From the NCBI RefSeq assembly GCF_001612845.1, contig NZ_BDBF01000013.1, forward strand, positions 111,053-175,052: DNA of 64,000 nucleotides, read 5' to 3'. Source of the stretch: Nocardia elegans NBRC 108235. GTDB lineage: Bacteria > Actinomycetota > Actinomycetes > Mycobacteriales > Mycobacteriaceae. The notes below the pieces were generated by a model, which ran no database searches, had not been told where the DNA came from, and worked only from the letters and a program-made list of their open reading frames with translations. Position numbers and translations under genes: made by a program. Positions 42,020 to 50,723 of the stretch are shown here, piece by piece (position 1 is the first letter of the stretch; each line of letters starts with the position of its first letter).

Positions 42020-44117
42020 GCTGCCGGCCGAGTTCGGGGGCCAGTGAGCGCGCGAAGCTCGCGGTGAAGTGGTGTTCGTCGTGGTAGACGAGGATATTGC
42101 CGATCTCCACCGGGCAGACGTCGCGTTCGCAGACGGCATCGGTGAGGTCGATGGGGAAGACGTTCGGGAAGGCGGCGGCCGCGTCGAGGGCCGGGTTGAC
42201 CGGTGACAGCGCATCGGCGCGGTGCATTCCGCAGCTGATCGGATCGCCGTGGCGGGCCAGGCAGTCGATGGCGCGATAGCGCACACCGTCGCGGCGCAGC
42301 CATGGGGTGTCGCGAATGGCGATCACGCGGATACCCTTGTCGGACAACGCCTTCCATACGTCCTGATAGTCGGGTGGGGTTTCGTCGCCGCCCGCGTCGA
42401 CCGGGCGGGTACCGGTGGTGAACACCCACTCGGGCCGTTCGTTGCCCAGCAGGTCGATCACCTCGTGCGACCAGTCGCGGCAGTCCGGATTCGGTTCGCC
42501 CTTGTACATGGCGTTCTGATCGAGAGTGAGCGGACAGCCCATCTTCAGATGCACCAGGATTTTGAAATGGTGCTGCTCGGCCAGCTGCTGCAGCGCCGGC
42601 ATCCAGTGCTCGGCGTGGGAGTTGCCGACCACCGCCAGCGTGTGCTGGGCGTCGGCCGGCCCGTAGGTGCAGCTGACGACCTCGCGGTGATCCCAGTCGG
42701 CGATACATCCGTCGACGGTCGGGCGGGGTAGTTCCGCCGGCGCCTCGTACAGTGTCGGCCGCATGCGCGCCTGCGGTACCGACGCGCCGCCGACCAGTGC
42801 CTCGGCGCCGGGATACTGCACCGGGTCGAGGGCGCCCACCGCCCGCGGCGGATGAGTCTGCACGACCGCGCTCCAGGTGACCGCCGCGGAGGCGACCACC
42901 GCCGCTGTCACCGACAGGGCGACTCCGGCGGTGCGGCGATACCGGGGGCCGAACGCCGGCGCGGTGGCCTCCTGCCGGGGGCGCAGGCGCAGCGGCTGCT
43001 CGATATAGCGATGGGTGAGGTAGGCCAGACCCAGAGAAACCGCGATCACGGCCGCACCGCCGGCGACCCCGGCGCGGGAGCCGCCGCGTTCGGCGAGCAG
43101 GAAGATCAGCAACGGCCAATGCCACAGATACAGCGAATAGGCCAGGTCGCCGAGCCGGACCAGGGGAGGCGAGGCCAGCAGCCGGGTGAGCCGCGGCTGT
43201 TCCTCGGCGCCCACCCCGGTGCCGGCGAGGATCAGCGCCACGGCCGCACCGACCGGCAGCAGCGCCGGCGGGCCCGGGAACTGGTTCGCCCCGTCGGTGA
43301 TCCAGCCGCCCACCGCGACGACCAGCAGGCCCGCGGCCGCCAGCACCGCGCGCAGTACCCGCGGCACGCGCAGCGAGGCGGCGGCCAGTGCCAATCCGGC
43401 GCCGACCAGTAGTTCCCACGCCCGCGCGGCGCTGTCGTAGTAGTTCCAGCCCTGATGGGTCGCCGAACCCTGCGCGGCGTACAGGAACGAGGCGAGCGTG
43501 GCGACCACGATCACCGTGGCCAGCGCCGGGCGCATCGCGCGCTCGCGCCCGAGTCTCCGGCACACCCATACCGTGGCGGCCACCACGAGCAGGGCCGCGA
43601 GGTAGTACTGCCCCTGCACCGACATCGACCACAGGTGTTGCAGGGGGCTCACCGACGGATCGGCGGCCAGATAGTCCGACCACGTCGTCGCCAGCCGCCA
43701 GTTCTGGTAGTACAGCAGCGAGGCCAGGGTCTGGCCGGCCAGATCACCCCACTGCGTGTACGGCCGCAGCGTGACGGTCGCGACCACGACGGCGCCGAGC
43801 ACCACCACGAGCGCGGGCAACAGCCGGCGGGCGGTGCGCCGCAGGGTGAGGCCGATACCGACCTCACCGCTCGACTCGGCCCGGCGCAGCAGCGAGCCGG
43901 TGAAGAAATAGCCCGAGAGCACCAGGAAGATGTCCACCCCGCCCGACACCCGGCCGAACCAGATGTGGAACACCACCACCAGCGCGATGGCCAGTCCGCG
44001 CAATCCGTCCAGGTCCCGGCGGTAGCCGAGCGCTCGCGCGCGATCGACGGCCGCCTCCGTCATCGTCGCGGGCATGGCGGCGCGGCGGTGTAGAGGGGAT
44101 GAACGGAAGGGGTGCAT
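41994..44117 (-). CDS. OafA/YrhL-type membrane O-acyltransferase with SGNH domain
   Basis: About 707 residues. The N-terminal acyltransferase-3 domain has 10-11 helices: RRDLDGLRGLAIALVVVFHI, VSGGVDIFLVLSGYFFTGSL, LQHLWSMSVQGQYY, YSLYLWHWPLLIFLLAE. The C-terminal SGNH hydrolase domain has VVGNSHAEHWMPAL (block I serine) and YHDEHHFTASFA (Asp/His pair). Such fusions acetylate or acylate extracellular glycans and lipids. Start uncertain: ATG 44117, 44075 or 44063 are all in frame and none has a good ribosome site. Convergent on the GpgS-like gene with a 26-bp overlap. Confidence 0.9.
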   Translation of the reverse strand: MHPFRSSPLHRRAAMPATMTEAAVDRARALGYRRDLDGLRGLAIALVVVFHIWFGRVSGGVDIFLVLSGYFFTGSLLRRAESSGEVGIGLTLRRTARRLLPALVVVLGAVVVATVTLRPYTQWGDLAGQTLASLLYYQNWRLATTWSDYLAADPSVSPLQHLWSMSVQGQYYLAALLVVAATVWVCRRLGRERAMRPALATVIVVATLASFLYAAQGSATHQGWNYYDSAARAWELLVGAGLALAAASLRVPRVLRAVLAAAGLLVVAVGGWITDGANQFPGPPALLPVGAAVALILAGTGVGAEEQPRLTRLLASPPLVRLGDLAYSLYLWHWPLLIFLLAERGGSRAGVAGGAAVIAVSLGLAYLTHRYIEQPLRLRPRQEATAPAFGPRYRRTAGVALSVTAAVVASAAVTWSAVVQTHPPRAVGALDPVQYPGAEALVGGASVPQARMRPTLYEAPAELPRPTVDGCIADWDHREVVSCTYGPADAQHTLAVVGNSHAEHWMPALQQLAEQHHFKILVHLKMGCPLTLDQNAMYKGEPNPDCRDWSHEVIDLLGNERPEWVFTTGTRPVDAGGDETPPDYQDVWKALSDKGIRVIAIRDTPWLRRDGVRYRAIDCLARHGDPISCGMHRADALSPVNPALDAAAAFPNVFPIDLTDAVCERDVCPVEIGNILVYHDEHHFTASFARSLAPELGRQLSPLLGWW

Positions 44118-44225
44118 GACACGACAATTCCCTATCACACCGTCCTGACCCGGGACCAACTCCGCGAGCGTGGCGCACGGCGGGTCGACGGCCTCTTGTG
44201 AAGGTTCCCACCGTCGCGATATAGT

Positions 44226-44254
44226 TTGGTCATTCGCCCAAGGCGAACGACCAA
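44226..44254. promoter_or_regulatory. TetR autoregulatory operator
   Basis: TTGGTCATTCGCC (44226-44238) and GGCGAACGACCAA (44242-44254) form a 29-bp dyad with 12 of 13 positions matched, directly before the AAGGAGG ribosome site (44253-44259) of the TetR gene. A TATAGT -10-like word at 44222 (ATATAGT) lies at its left edge. Binding would block transcription of the TetR/Ddn-like operon. Confidence 0.8.
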
Positions 44255-44263
44255 GGAGGTGCG

Positions 44264-44863
44264 TTGGTCACGGCGGAAGAACAGGGCCGCGAGACGCGGG
44301 CCCGGCTGATGGACGCCGCGACGGAGTTGATCGCCGAACGCGGCTGGGGAGCGGTGACGACCAGGCTCGTCGCCGAACGGGCCGGGGTGCGGGCCGGACT
44401 GGTGCACTATCACTTCCGATCGGTGGACGACCTGCTGATCGACGCGGCGCTGCGGATGATGCGGCGGCTGGTCGACGACGTGCCCACCGACCTGCTCGGC
44501 GACACCGCGGCCGGCATCACCGCACTGCTGTCGCTGATCGGCGCCTATGACGACACCGACACCGATACCCGGGTGTTCAGCGAAATGCTGCTCGCCGCCA
44601 CCCGGCACGAACGGCTGCGTGCGGGCCTGGCCGCCGTACTCGCCGAATTCCGCGCCGCGATCGCCGCCCGGCTGCGCGCCGACGAATCCGTCCCCGATCC
44701 GGAGGCGACCGCGGTCGTGCTGGTGGCCGCGCTGGACGGCCTGGTTCTGCATCGGCTCATCGACCCCGGAACCCGGGCACTCGACCTCGGGACGCCGCTG
44801 CTGCGGATCGCGGGCGTGCGGGGCGACTCGGGCGACGAGCGGCCCCGGTTCATTGTCGACTAG
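44264..44863 (+). CDS. TetR-family regulator
   Basis: 199 residues from TTG 44264, four bases after AAGGAGG. Helix-turn-helix: RLMDAATELIAERGWGAVTT, LVAERAGVRAGLVHYHFRSV. The C-terminal domain (FSEMLLAATRHERLRAGLAA, TAVVLVAALDGLVLHRLIDP) is the usual all-helical ligand pocket. An almost perfect dyad immediately upstream is its likely own operator. The Ddn-like gene follows after 6 bp, so regulator and enzyme are cotranscribed. Confidence 0.9.
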   Translation: MVTAEEQGRETRARLMDAATELIAERGWGAVTTRLVAERAGVRAGLVHYHFRSVDDLLIDAALRMMRRLVDDVPTDLLGDTAAGITALLSLIGAYDDTDTDTRVFSEMLLAATRHERLRAGLAAVLAEFRAAIAARLRADESVPDPEATAVVLVAALDGLVLHRLIDPGTRALDLGTPLLRIAGVRGDSGDERPRFIVD

Positions 44864-44869
44864 GAGAGC

Positions 44870-45337
44870 ATGATGGCATTCGCCGAATTCGCCGCCGGGC
44901 TGGGTGCGCGGGCACTGCACACCAGGATCCTGGTCCGCGCCCCGATCGGGCTGTATCGCGCGGGTCTCGGCTTCGTCTTCGGACAGCGGCTGCTGATGAT
45001 GGAACATATCGGCCGCACGAGCGGCGCGAAGCGGCACGTGGTGCTGGAGGTGGTCGACCACCCGGGGCCTCGCGAGTACGTCATCGTGTCCGGCTTCGGC
45101 AGGCGCGCCCAGTGGTACCGCAACATTCAGGCCGACTCGAAAGTCCGGCTGTGGGTCGGCACCCGGCGCGCGGTGCCCGCGACGGCCACGGCGATGACCG
45201 AGGCCGAGTCGGCGGCGGCGCTCGCGCACTACATCCGCGAGCACCCCAGGGCCTGGCAGAACCTGCGCGCGGTGATCGAACGAGCGACCGGCGCGCCGGT
45301 CGACACGCTGCCGATGGTCCGGTTGCGGTTGCGCTAG
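44870..45337 (+). CDS. Deazaflavin (F420)-dependent nitroreductase-family protein, Ddn-like
   Basis: 155 residues, split-barrel flavin/F420-binding fold. IGRTSGAKRHVVLEVVDH is the phosphate-binding segment of the family and VIVSGFGRRAQWYRNIQADS the deazaflavin/substrate segment; WVGTRRAVPATA and LPMVRLRLR close the barrel. Members use reduced F420 to reduce quinones or nitroimidazoles; F420 is made by Nocardia-type actinomycetes. AGGAGA precedes ATG 44870 (ATGATG). In an operon with the upstream TetR regulator. Confidence 0.88.
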   Translation: MMAFAEFAAGLGARALHTRILVRAPIGLYRAGLGFVFGQRLLMMEHIGRTSGAKRHVVLEVVDHPGPREYVIVSGFGRRAQWYRNIQADSKVRLWVGTRRAVPATATAMTEAESAAALAHYIREHPRAWQNLRAVIERATGAPVDTLPMVRLRLR

Positions 45338-45427
45338 CCCCGACGCGCGCCGGGTAATACGGCGCCGACCCGCCGATATCCCGTAGCGTCGAGGCCGATG
45401 CGCAGTCGAGACGAAACGGGGCAGCCG

Positions 45428-47821
45428 ATGCACGACCGGATCGAGCAGCTGGCAACGCAATTGGATCCGGCGGCCGAACTACGACTCATCTCCGGAGCCG
45501 GAATGTTCCGTCTGGCCGGGGATTCCGCGATCGGCCTCGCCGAGATGCCGGTATCCGACGGGCCGTCGGGGGTGCGCGGTGAGAACTGGGACGAACGTGA
45601 TCCCTCGGTGAGCCTGCCGTCGGGAACCGCGCTGGCCGCTACCTGGGACCGGGACCTGCTCACCGAGATCGGGGCCCTGATCGCGGCGCAGGCCCGGCAG
45701 AAGAACGTCTACGCCGTCCTCGGGCCCACCGTGAACCTGCACCGATCTCCGCTCGGCGGAAGGCATTTCGAATGCTTCTCCGAGGACCCGATGCTGACCG
45801 CGGAGATGGCGGCCGCGTATGTGCGTGCGGTGCAGGCACACGGCGTCGCCGCCTGCCCGAAACACTTCGTGGCCAACGATTCCGAGACCGACCGGTTCAC
45901 CGTCGACGTCCGCGTCGCCGCGCGCGCCCTGCACGAGCTGTACCTGTATCCGTTCGAACGCGCGGTGCAGGCCGGGGCGTGGATGGTGATGGCCGCCTAC
46001 AACAGTGTCGACGGCATCACCATGACCGAATCGCCGCTGCTGGACGAACCCCTCAAGGGCAGTTGGGGATTCGACGGCGTGGTCGTCTCGGACTGGACCG
46101 CCGTGCGCAGCACCGAAGGCGCCGCGCGCGGCACCGACCTGTGCATGCCGGGTCCGTCGCCGCTGTGGGGTCCGGCCCTCGCCGACGCGCTCGCGGCCGG
46201 CACCGTGCCGAAGTCCGCGATCGACGACAAGGTCCGGCGCATCCTGCTCTTCGCCGATCGCGTCGGCGCCCTGGCCCCGCACGAGCCCGAGCCGGTGCCC
46301 GCCTTCACCGCCACACAGGCCCACGATCTGGTGCGCCGCGCCGCCGCGGCCGCGATGGTGCTCGTGCACAACGACGGTGTGCTGCCGCTGCCGCCGCAGA
46401 CCTCGGTGGCGTTGCTGGGGCCCGCCGCCGCGCAGCCGCGGTACATGGGCGGCGGTAGCGCGACCGTGATCCCCGACCACACCGTCACGCCGGTCGAGGG
46501 TCTGTCGGCGGTGCTGCCGGTCACCCACACGCCGGGGGTGCGCACCGGTGACGATCTGATACCTGTGCCGCTGGACCTGGTCACCGACCCGGCCACCGGG
46601 ACACCGGGACTGTGCCTGCGCTATCTGGACGGGGAGCGTGTCCTCGACACCCAGCACCGCACGGCGGGCCGGCTGGTGCTGTTCGGTGATCCGCACGCGG
46701 CGGCCGCGTCGGCGATCGAACTGCGCGCGCGACTGCGCGCCGATGTGGCGGGTGAGTGGCGGCTCGGTGTCGCGGCGCTCGGTCATTGTGTGGTGGAGCT
46801 CGACGGCGCGACGGTGATCGACACCGATATCGCCTTCGAGGGATCGGATCCCGTTGCGGCACTGCTGGATCCGCCGCAACGCTGCGTGGCGCGCGAACTC
46901 GCCGCCGGCCAGGAGGTCGACGTCCGGATCACGGTCGGATCGGGTGCGTCGGCGGCCGCGGGGCTGGGCATGATCCTGGGCGTCGGATTGGTCGTGGCGC
47001 GGCCGGAACGCGCGCCCGAGGAGGAATTCGCCGCGGCGGTCGAGGCCGCGCGCCGGGCCGAGGTGGCCGTGGTGGTCGTCGGCACCACCGAACAGCTGGA
47101 GAGTGAGGGGCGCGACCGGACCACCCTCGCGCTGCCCGGCCGTCAGAACGACCTGGTCGCCGCGGTCGCCGCCGTCAATCCGCGCACCGTGGTGGTCGTG
47201 AATTCCGGTGCCCCCGTGGAGATGCCGTGGCGTGACGACGTGGCCGCGGTGCTGCTGTCCTGGTTCCCCGGTCAGGAATTCGGCGCCGCACTGGCCGACG
47301 TGCTGACCGGCGCGGCCGAACCCGGCGGCCGGCTGCCGACCACCTGGCCGAAGGAACTCGCCGACGTGCCGGTCCGCGACACCACCCCGGCCGCCGACGG
47401 CACCCTGACCTACGACGAGGGTGTGCACATCGGCTACCGCGCCTGGCTGCGGGCCGGTGTGCAACCGGCGTATCCGTTCGGCCACGGACTCGGCTACACC
47501 GTGTGGGAGCTGAGCGATCTCGCGGTGGACGGCCACGACGTCGAGGTGACCGTGGCCAATATCGGCGAGCGGACCGGTAAGCAGGTCGTCCAGGTCTATC
47601 TGTCCCGTGAGGACAGTGCGATCGAGCGGCCGGTGCGATGGCTGGCCGCGTTCGCCAGCGTCACCGCCGAACCGGGCGGGGTGCGCCGGGTACGAATTTC
47701 GCTGCCGCAGCGAGCCTTTCAGCACTGGACCGACGCGGGCTGGGACACCGAACCCGGTCCGTTCACCGTGCACGTCGGCACCTCGGTGATCGCACTGCCG
47801 CTGACCGCGCCCATCGAGTGA
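45428..47821 (+). CDS. GH3 beta-glucosidase with PA14 insert
   Basis: 797 residues. Domain order: TIM barrel (LAEMPVSDGPSGVRGENWDE, FSEDPMLTAEMAAAYVRAVQ, CPKHFVANDSETDR), nucleophile aspartate in GVVVSDWTAVRS near residue 225, first half of the C-terminal sandwich, a PA14 carbohydrate-binding insert (about 385-525, RLVLFGDPHAAAASAIELRA, LGHCVVELDGATVID), second sandwich half (STEQLESEGRDRTTLALPGR) and fibronectin-III-like end. No signal peptide, so it is cytoplasmic. This layout occurs in beta-glucosidases of yeasts and actinomycetes that release glucose from oligosaccharides or glycosylated metabolites. ATG 45428 preferred over 45398. Confidence 0.92.
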   Translation: MHDRIEQLATQLDPAAELRLISGAGMFRLAGDSAIGLAEMPVSDGPSGVRGENWDERDPSVSLPSGTALAATWDRDLLTEIGALIAAQARQKNVYAVLGPTVNLHRSPLGGRHFECFSEDPMLTAEMAAAYVRAVQAHGVAACPKHFVANDSETDRFTVDVRVAARALHELYLYPFERAVQAGAWMVMAAYNSVDGITMTESPLLDEPLKGSWGFDGVVVSDWTAVRSTEGAARGTDLCMPGPSPLWGPALADALAAGTVPKSAIDDKVRRILLFADRVGALAPHEPEPVPAFTATQAHDLVRRAAAAAMVLVHNDGVLPLPPQTSVALLGPAAAQPRYMGGGSATVIPDHTVTPVEGLSAVLPVTHTPGVRTGDDLIPVPLDLVTDPATGTPGLCLRYLDGERVLDTQHRTAGRLVLFGDPHAAAASAIELRARLRADVAGEWRLGVAALGHCVVELDGATVIDTDIAFEGSDPVAALLDPPQRCVARELAAGQEVDVRITVGSGASAAAGLGMILGVGLVVARPERAPEEEFAAAVEAARRAEVAVVVVGTTEQLESEGRDRTTLALPGRQNDLVAAVAAVNPRTVVVVNSGAPVEMPWRDDVAAVLLSWFPGQEFGAALADVLTGAAEPGGRLPTTWPKELADVPVRDTTPAADGTLTYDEGVHIGYRAWLRAGVQPAYPFGHGLGYTVWELSDLAVDGHDVEVTVANIGERTGKQVVQVYLSREDSAIERPVRWLAAFASVTAEPGGVRRVRISLPQRAFQHWTDAGWDTEPGPFTVHVGTSVIALPLTAPIE

Positions 47822-47935
47822 CCCGGCCCGGTGGGGAAATCGGGCTGGCGTACTGGACGAGTGACCAGTAATCTCCGGTGCACACGGTTGAAGGAGGCGG
47901 TCGCAGCGTGGCGGCCGGAATCGAAGGAGCGATCA

Positions 47936-49999
47936 GTGACGTTTACCCGGCGATCGATGCTGGCCGGCACCGTGACCGCGGCCGTGGCCGCGGGAGTGGG
48001 GGCCACCGCTTCCGCGGGGGCGGCACCGATCCGGGTCACCGGCGACGAGGCGGGATATCTGGTCGGCGCCGGTATCGCCGATGTGACCGGCGCGGTCGCC
48101 GGGCAAGGCATGATGGGCTACTCCGAACTCGACCAGGTCGCGACCGGGCTGCTCATGCGGACCTGGGCGCGCGCCTACATCGTGGTCGACCGGGCCAGTG
48201 GCGAGCGGGTGGCCTTCGTCAACGCGGATATCGCATGCCTGTTCCAGTCGGTCCATCTGGCCGTGATGCAGCGGCTGGCACAGCGATTCGGTGCCCTGTA
48301 CACCGAGCGCAACGTCAATCTCAACGCGACCCACAATCACAATTCCTGCGGCGGCACCGCTCGCGAATACGCCTATTCCCTTGCCGCATACGGCTTTCAG
48401 AGCAATTCCCATCAAGCCGAGGTGGACGGTATCGTCGCGGCGCTGGTGGCGGCGCACGAGAATCTGGCGCCGGGCACACTGTCGCTCGGGCACGGCGAAC
48501 TGCACGACGCCTCGGCCAACCGGTCCCGGGTGGCCTTCGACCTGAACCCACCGGACGACAAGGCCGAATTCCCGAATGCCATCGATCCGCAGGTGACGGT
48601 GCTGCGATTGCGGCAGGGCGGCAAGGACATCGGCGCGATCACCTGGTTCGCGACGCACGGGACATCGCTCACCGACGCCAATACGCTCATCTCGGCCGAC
48701 AACAAGGGCTATGCCAGCTACCGCTGGGAGCACGACGAGATGGGAGTGCGGCCGGGCACCGGAAAGCCCGGCTTCGTGGCGGCGTTCGCGCAGACCAACG
48801 CCGGTGATATGACGCCGAATATCGGACTCACGCCGTGGCATCCGTCCGGGCCCACCGAGGACAACCGGCTCAACTGCTCTCTCATCGGCGAGCGTCAATA
48901 CCGCGCGGGCCGTGCGGCTTTCGATGCGGCGCGGCCGATGCGCAGCGGGGGAGTGGACGCCGCGCTGCGGTATCTGAACATGGCCGATACCGCCATCGAC
49001 GGGTCCTACACGCCGGACGGTAAACCGGCCCGCACCGCGCCCGCCATGATGGGCGCCGCGGCCGCCGCGACCAGCTCGGAGGACAACTGGAAGACCCAGC
49101 TGTCGTTCCTGCAGGAAGGCAATGCGGATCCGGTCGTCGCGGCGCTCGGCGGACTGGACGGCCCCATCGAGCAGTGGATGCGGGATGTGCAGGCGCCCAA
49201 GCTGATCGTGGCGCCGCTGGGTGTGCTGCCGCCGCGCCCGTGGGTCCCGCTGACGGTGCCGATCCAGATTCTGCGGATCGGCGATCTGGTGCTGGCCTCG
49301 GGGCCGGCGGAATTCACGGTGGTCTCGGGGTTGCGGATCCGGCGGGTGGTGGCGCACGCCCTGTCGGTCCCACTGGAAAACGTGCTGCTGCAAGGCTATT
49401 CGAACGGGTACTGCGGCTACGTGACCACGCCGGAGGAATACGCCTCTCAGCAGTACGAGGGCGGGGAAACGCTGTTCGGCCGCTGGACCCTGCCCGCCTA
49501 TGTGCAGGAATTCGATCGGCTGGCCCGTGCGGTGGCCGCACGCGTCGACCTCGGCCGCGGCCCGGCCCCGCTGGACTGGACCGCGGGCGTACAGCCGAAT
49601 CTGCTGCCGCCGGTACCGGCCGATGTGCCGATGACCGGGCGCGCATTCGGTGAGGTGATCACCGGGCCGAAACCCGGCTACGGTCACGGCGATACGGTGA
49701 CGGTCGAGTTCTGCGGCGCCCACCCGGCCAACGACTTCCACACCGGCGGAAGCTATTTCGAGGTGCAGCGCGCCGAGGGCGAGCAATGGCTGGCGGTCTT
49801 CGACGACAACGACTGGTGCACCGAACTGCACTGGTCGCGCCCGCCCGGCCAGCCCGCGGCCTCGCGGGTCGCCATCCACTGGACCGTGCCCGCCGACGCG
49901 GAAGCCGGGCGCTATCGCATCGAATACCGCGGTGACCGCCGCGACGGTGATGCCGCCGTTCGGTTCACCGGCACCACGGCCGAATTCAGCGTGGGCTGA
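47936..49999 (+). CDS. Tat-exported neutral ceramidase
   Basis: 687 residues from GTG 47936 with AAGGAG upstream. The N-terminus TFTRRSMLAGTVTAAVAAGV has a twin-arginine motif and a hydrophobic core, cleavage near SAGA. The neutral/alkaline ceramidase domain is recognised by LVGAGIADVTGAVAGQGMMG, NLNATHNHNSCGG (zinc-binding histidines), and NAGDMTPNIG, the catalytic loop in which Pseudomonas ceramidase has Ser; here it is Thr. A C-terminal immunoglobulin-like domain follows. It would hydrolyse ceramides or similar N-acyl lipids outside the cell, possibly host sphingolipids. Single gene. Confidence 0.9.
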   Translation: MTFTRRSMLAGTVTAAVAAGVGATASAGAAPIRVTGDEAGYLVGAGIADVTGAVAGQGMMGYSELDQVATGLLMRTWARAYIVVDRASGERVAFVNADIACLFQSVHLAVMQRLAQRFGALYTERNVNLNATHNHNSCGGTAREYAYSLAAYGFQSNSHQAEVDGIVAALVAAHENLAPGTLSLGHGELHDASANRSRVAFDLNPPDDKAEFPNAIDPQVTVLRLRQGGKDIGAITWFATHGTSLTDANTLISADNKGYASYRWEHDEMGVRPGTGKPGFVAAFAQTNAGDMTPNIGLTPWHPSGPTEDNRLNCSLIGERQYRAGRAAFDAARPMRSGGVDAALRYLNMADTAIDGSYTPDGKPARTAPAMMGAAAAATSSEDNWKTQLSFLQEGNADPVVAALGGLDGPIEQWMRDVQAPKLIVAPLGVLPPRPWVPLTVPIQILRIGDLVLASGPAEFTVVSGLRIRRVVAHALSVPLENVLLQGYSNGYCGYVTTPEEYASQQYEGGETLFGRWTLPAYVQEFDRLARAVAARVDLGRGPAPLDWTAGVQPNLLPPVPADVPMTGRAFGEVITGPKPGYGHGDTVTVEFCGAHPANDFHTGGSYFEVQRAEGEQWLAVFDDNDWCTELHWSRPPGQPAASRVAIHWTVPADAEAGRYRIEYRGDRRDGDAAVRFTGTTAEFSVG

Positions 50000-50008
50000 T
50001 CGGCTGGT

Positions 50009-50623
50009 TCATCCCTCGGACGCCGTGGCCGGGGAGCGGGTTTCGGTGAGCGTGTCGAGATAGGCGGCCATCGCTTGCCCGGCCGATTCGATCGGGGCGG
50101 TCGAGCGGAGGGTGCGGCTGAGAATGAACGCACCCTCCAGGGCGCCGAGGACCGCGATCACGAAGGTGTGGGCCGCGGGGGCGGGTAGCCCGCGTGCGCG
50201 GAAGTACGCACTGCCCTGGTCGATCCAGGATTGCATCACCTCGGCGGTCACCTCCCGCAACGCCGGTTCGCTGTCGGCGATCTCGCCCGCGACCGTGCCG
50301 ACCGGGCACATGTTCATCCAGCCCGACTGCTCGATCTGTTCGGCGGCGGCGGTGAACGCGGCCACCACTGCCACCCGCAGGTCCGGATACGGGTCCATCA
50401 GCAGCGGTAGCAGCTCGATGTAGGCGGCGCCGCTGGTACGCAGCGCGGCCGTCGCGATCTGCTGTTTGCCCTGCGGGAAGTGGTGATACAGCGACCCGAT
50501 CGGGGCCCGCGCGGCGGCGGTGATCTGTTTGACGCTGGTAGCGCCGTACCCCTGGCGGCGCATCAGTTCCGCGGTCGCGGTGACGATGCGCTCGGCGGTC
50601 GGGGTTGACACGGTCTCGGACAC
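50009..50623 (-). CDS. TetR-family regulator (LmrA/YxaF-like)
   Basis: 204 residues. Helix-turn-helix: RIVTATAELMRRQGYGATSV, ITAAARAPIGSLYHHFPQGK; the motif PIGSLYHHFPQGKQQ is characteristic of the LmrA/YxaF branch, as is the C-terminal MNMCPVGTVAGEIADSEPAL with one conserved Cys. Divergent from an alpha/beta hydrolase gene with a 30-bp dyad between them. Tail-to-tail with the ceramidase gene, 9 bp apart. Confidence 0.9.
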   Translation of the reverse strand: MSETVSTPTAERIVTATAELMRRQGYGATSVKQITAAARAPIGSLYHHFPQGKQQIATAALRTSGAAYIELLPLLMDPYPDLRVAVVAAFTAAAEQIEQSGWMNMCPVGTVAGEIADSEPALREVTAEVMQSWIDQGSAYFRARGLPAPAAHTFVIAVLGALEGAFILSRTLRSTAPIESAGQAMAAYLDTLTETRSPATASEG

Positions 50624-50633
50624 CCTCCCATAC

Positions 50634-50663
50634 TAGAACACACGCTCTAGAGCGAACGTTCTA
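50634..50663. promoter_or_regulatory. TetR operator dyad
   Basis: A 30-bp dyad from TAGAACACACGCTC (50634-50647) to GAGCGAACGTTCTA (50650-50663); 11 of 14 positions are symmetrical, with TAGAAC and GCTC ends perfect. It is 11 bp from the TetR start and 61 bp from the hydrolase start, and a close fit to LmrA/YxaF-type sites (TAGA-containing dyads). Confidence 0.75.
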
Positions 50664-50723
50664 CGAGGTGGACGCGGTGTTCATGGCGTCGTCGCGCGAT
50701 TCCGATGCGGAGGTGGCAGGGGT

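Noticed and set aside
45479..47773. 764-residue minus-strand frame
   Set aside because: Antisense to the clearly conserved GH3 gene; His/Arg/Gly-rich shadow.
47933..49879. 648-residue minus-strand frame
   Set aside because: Antisense to the ceramidase gene; no domain.
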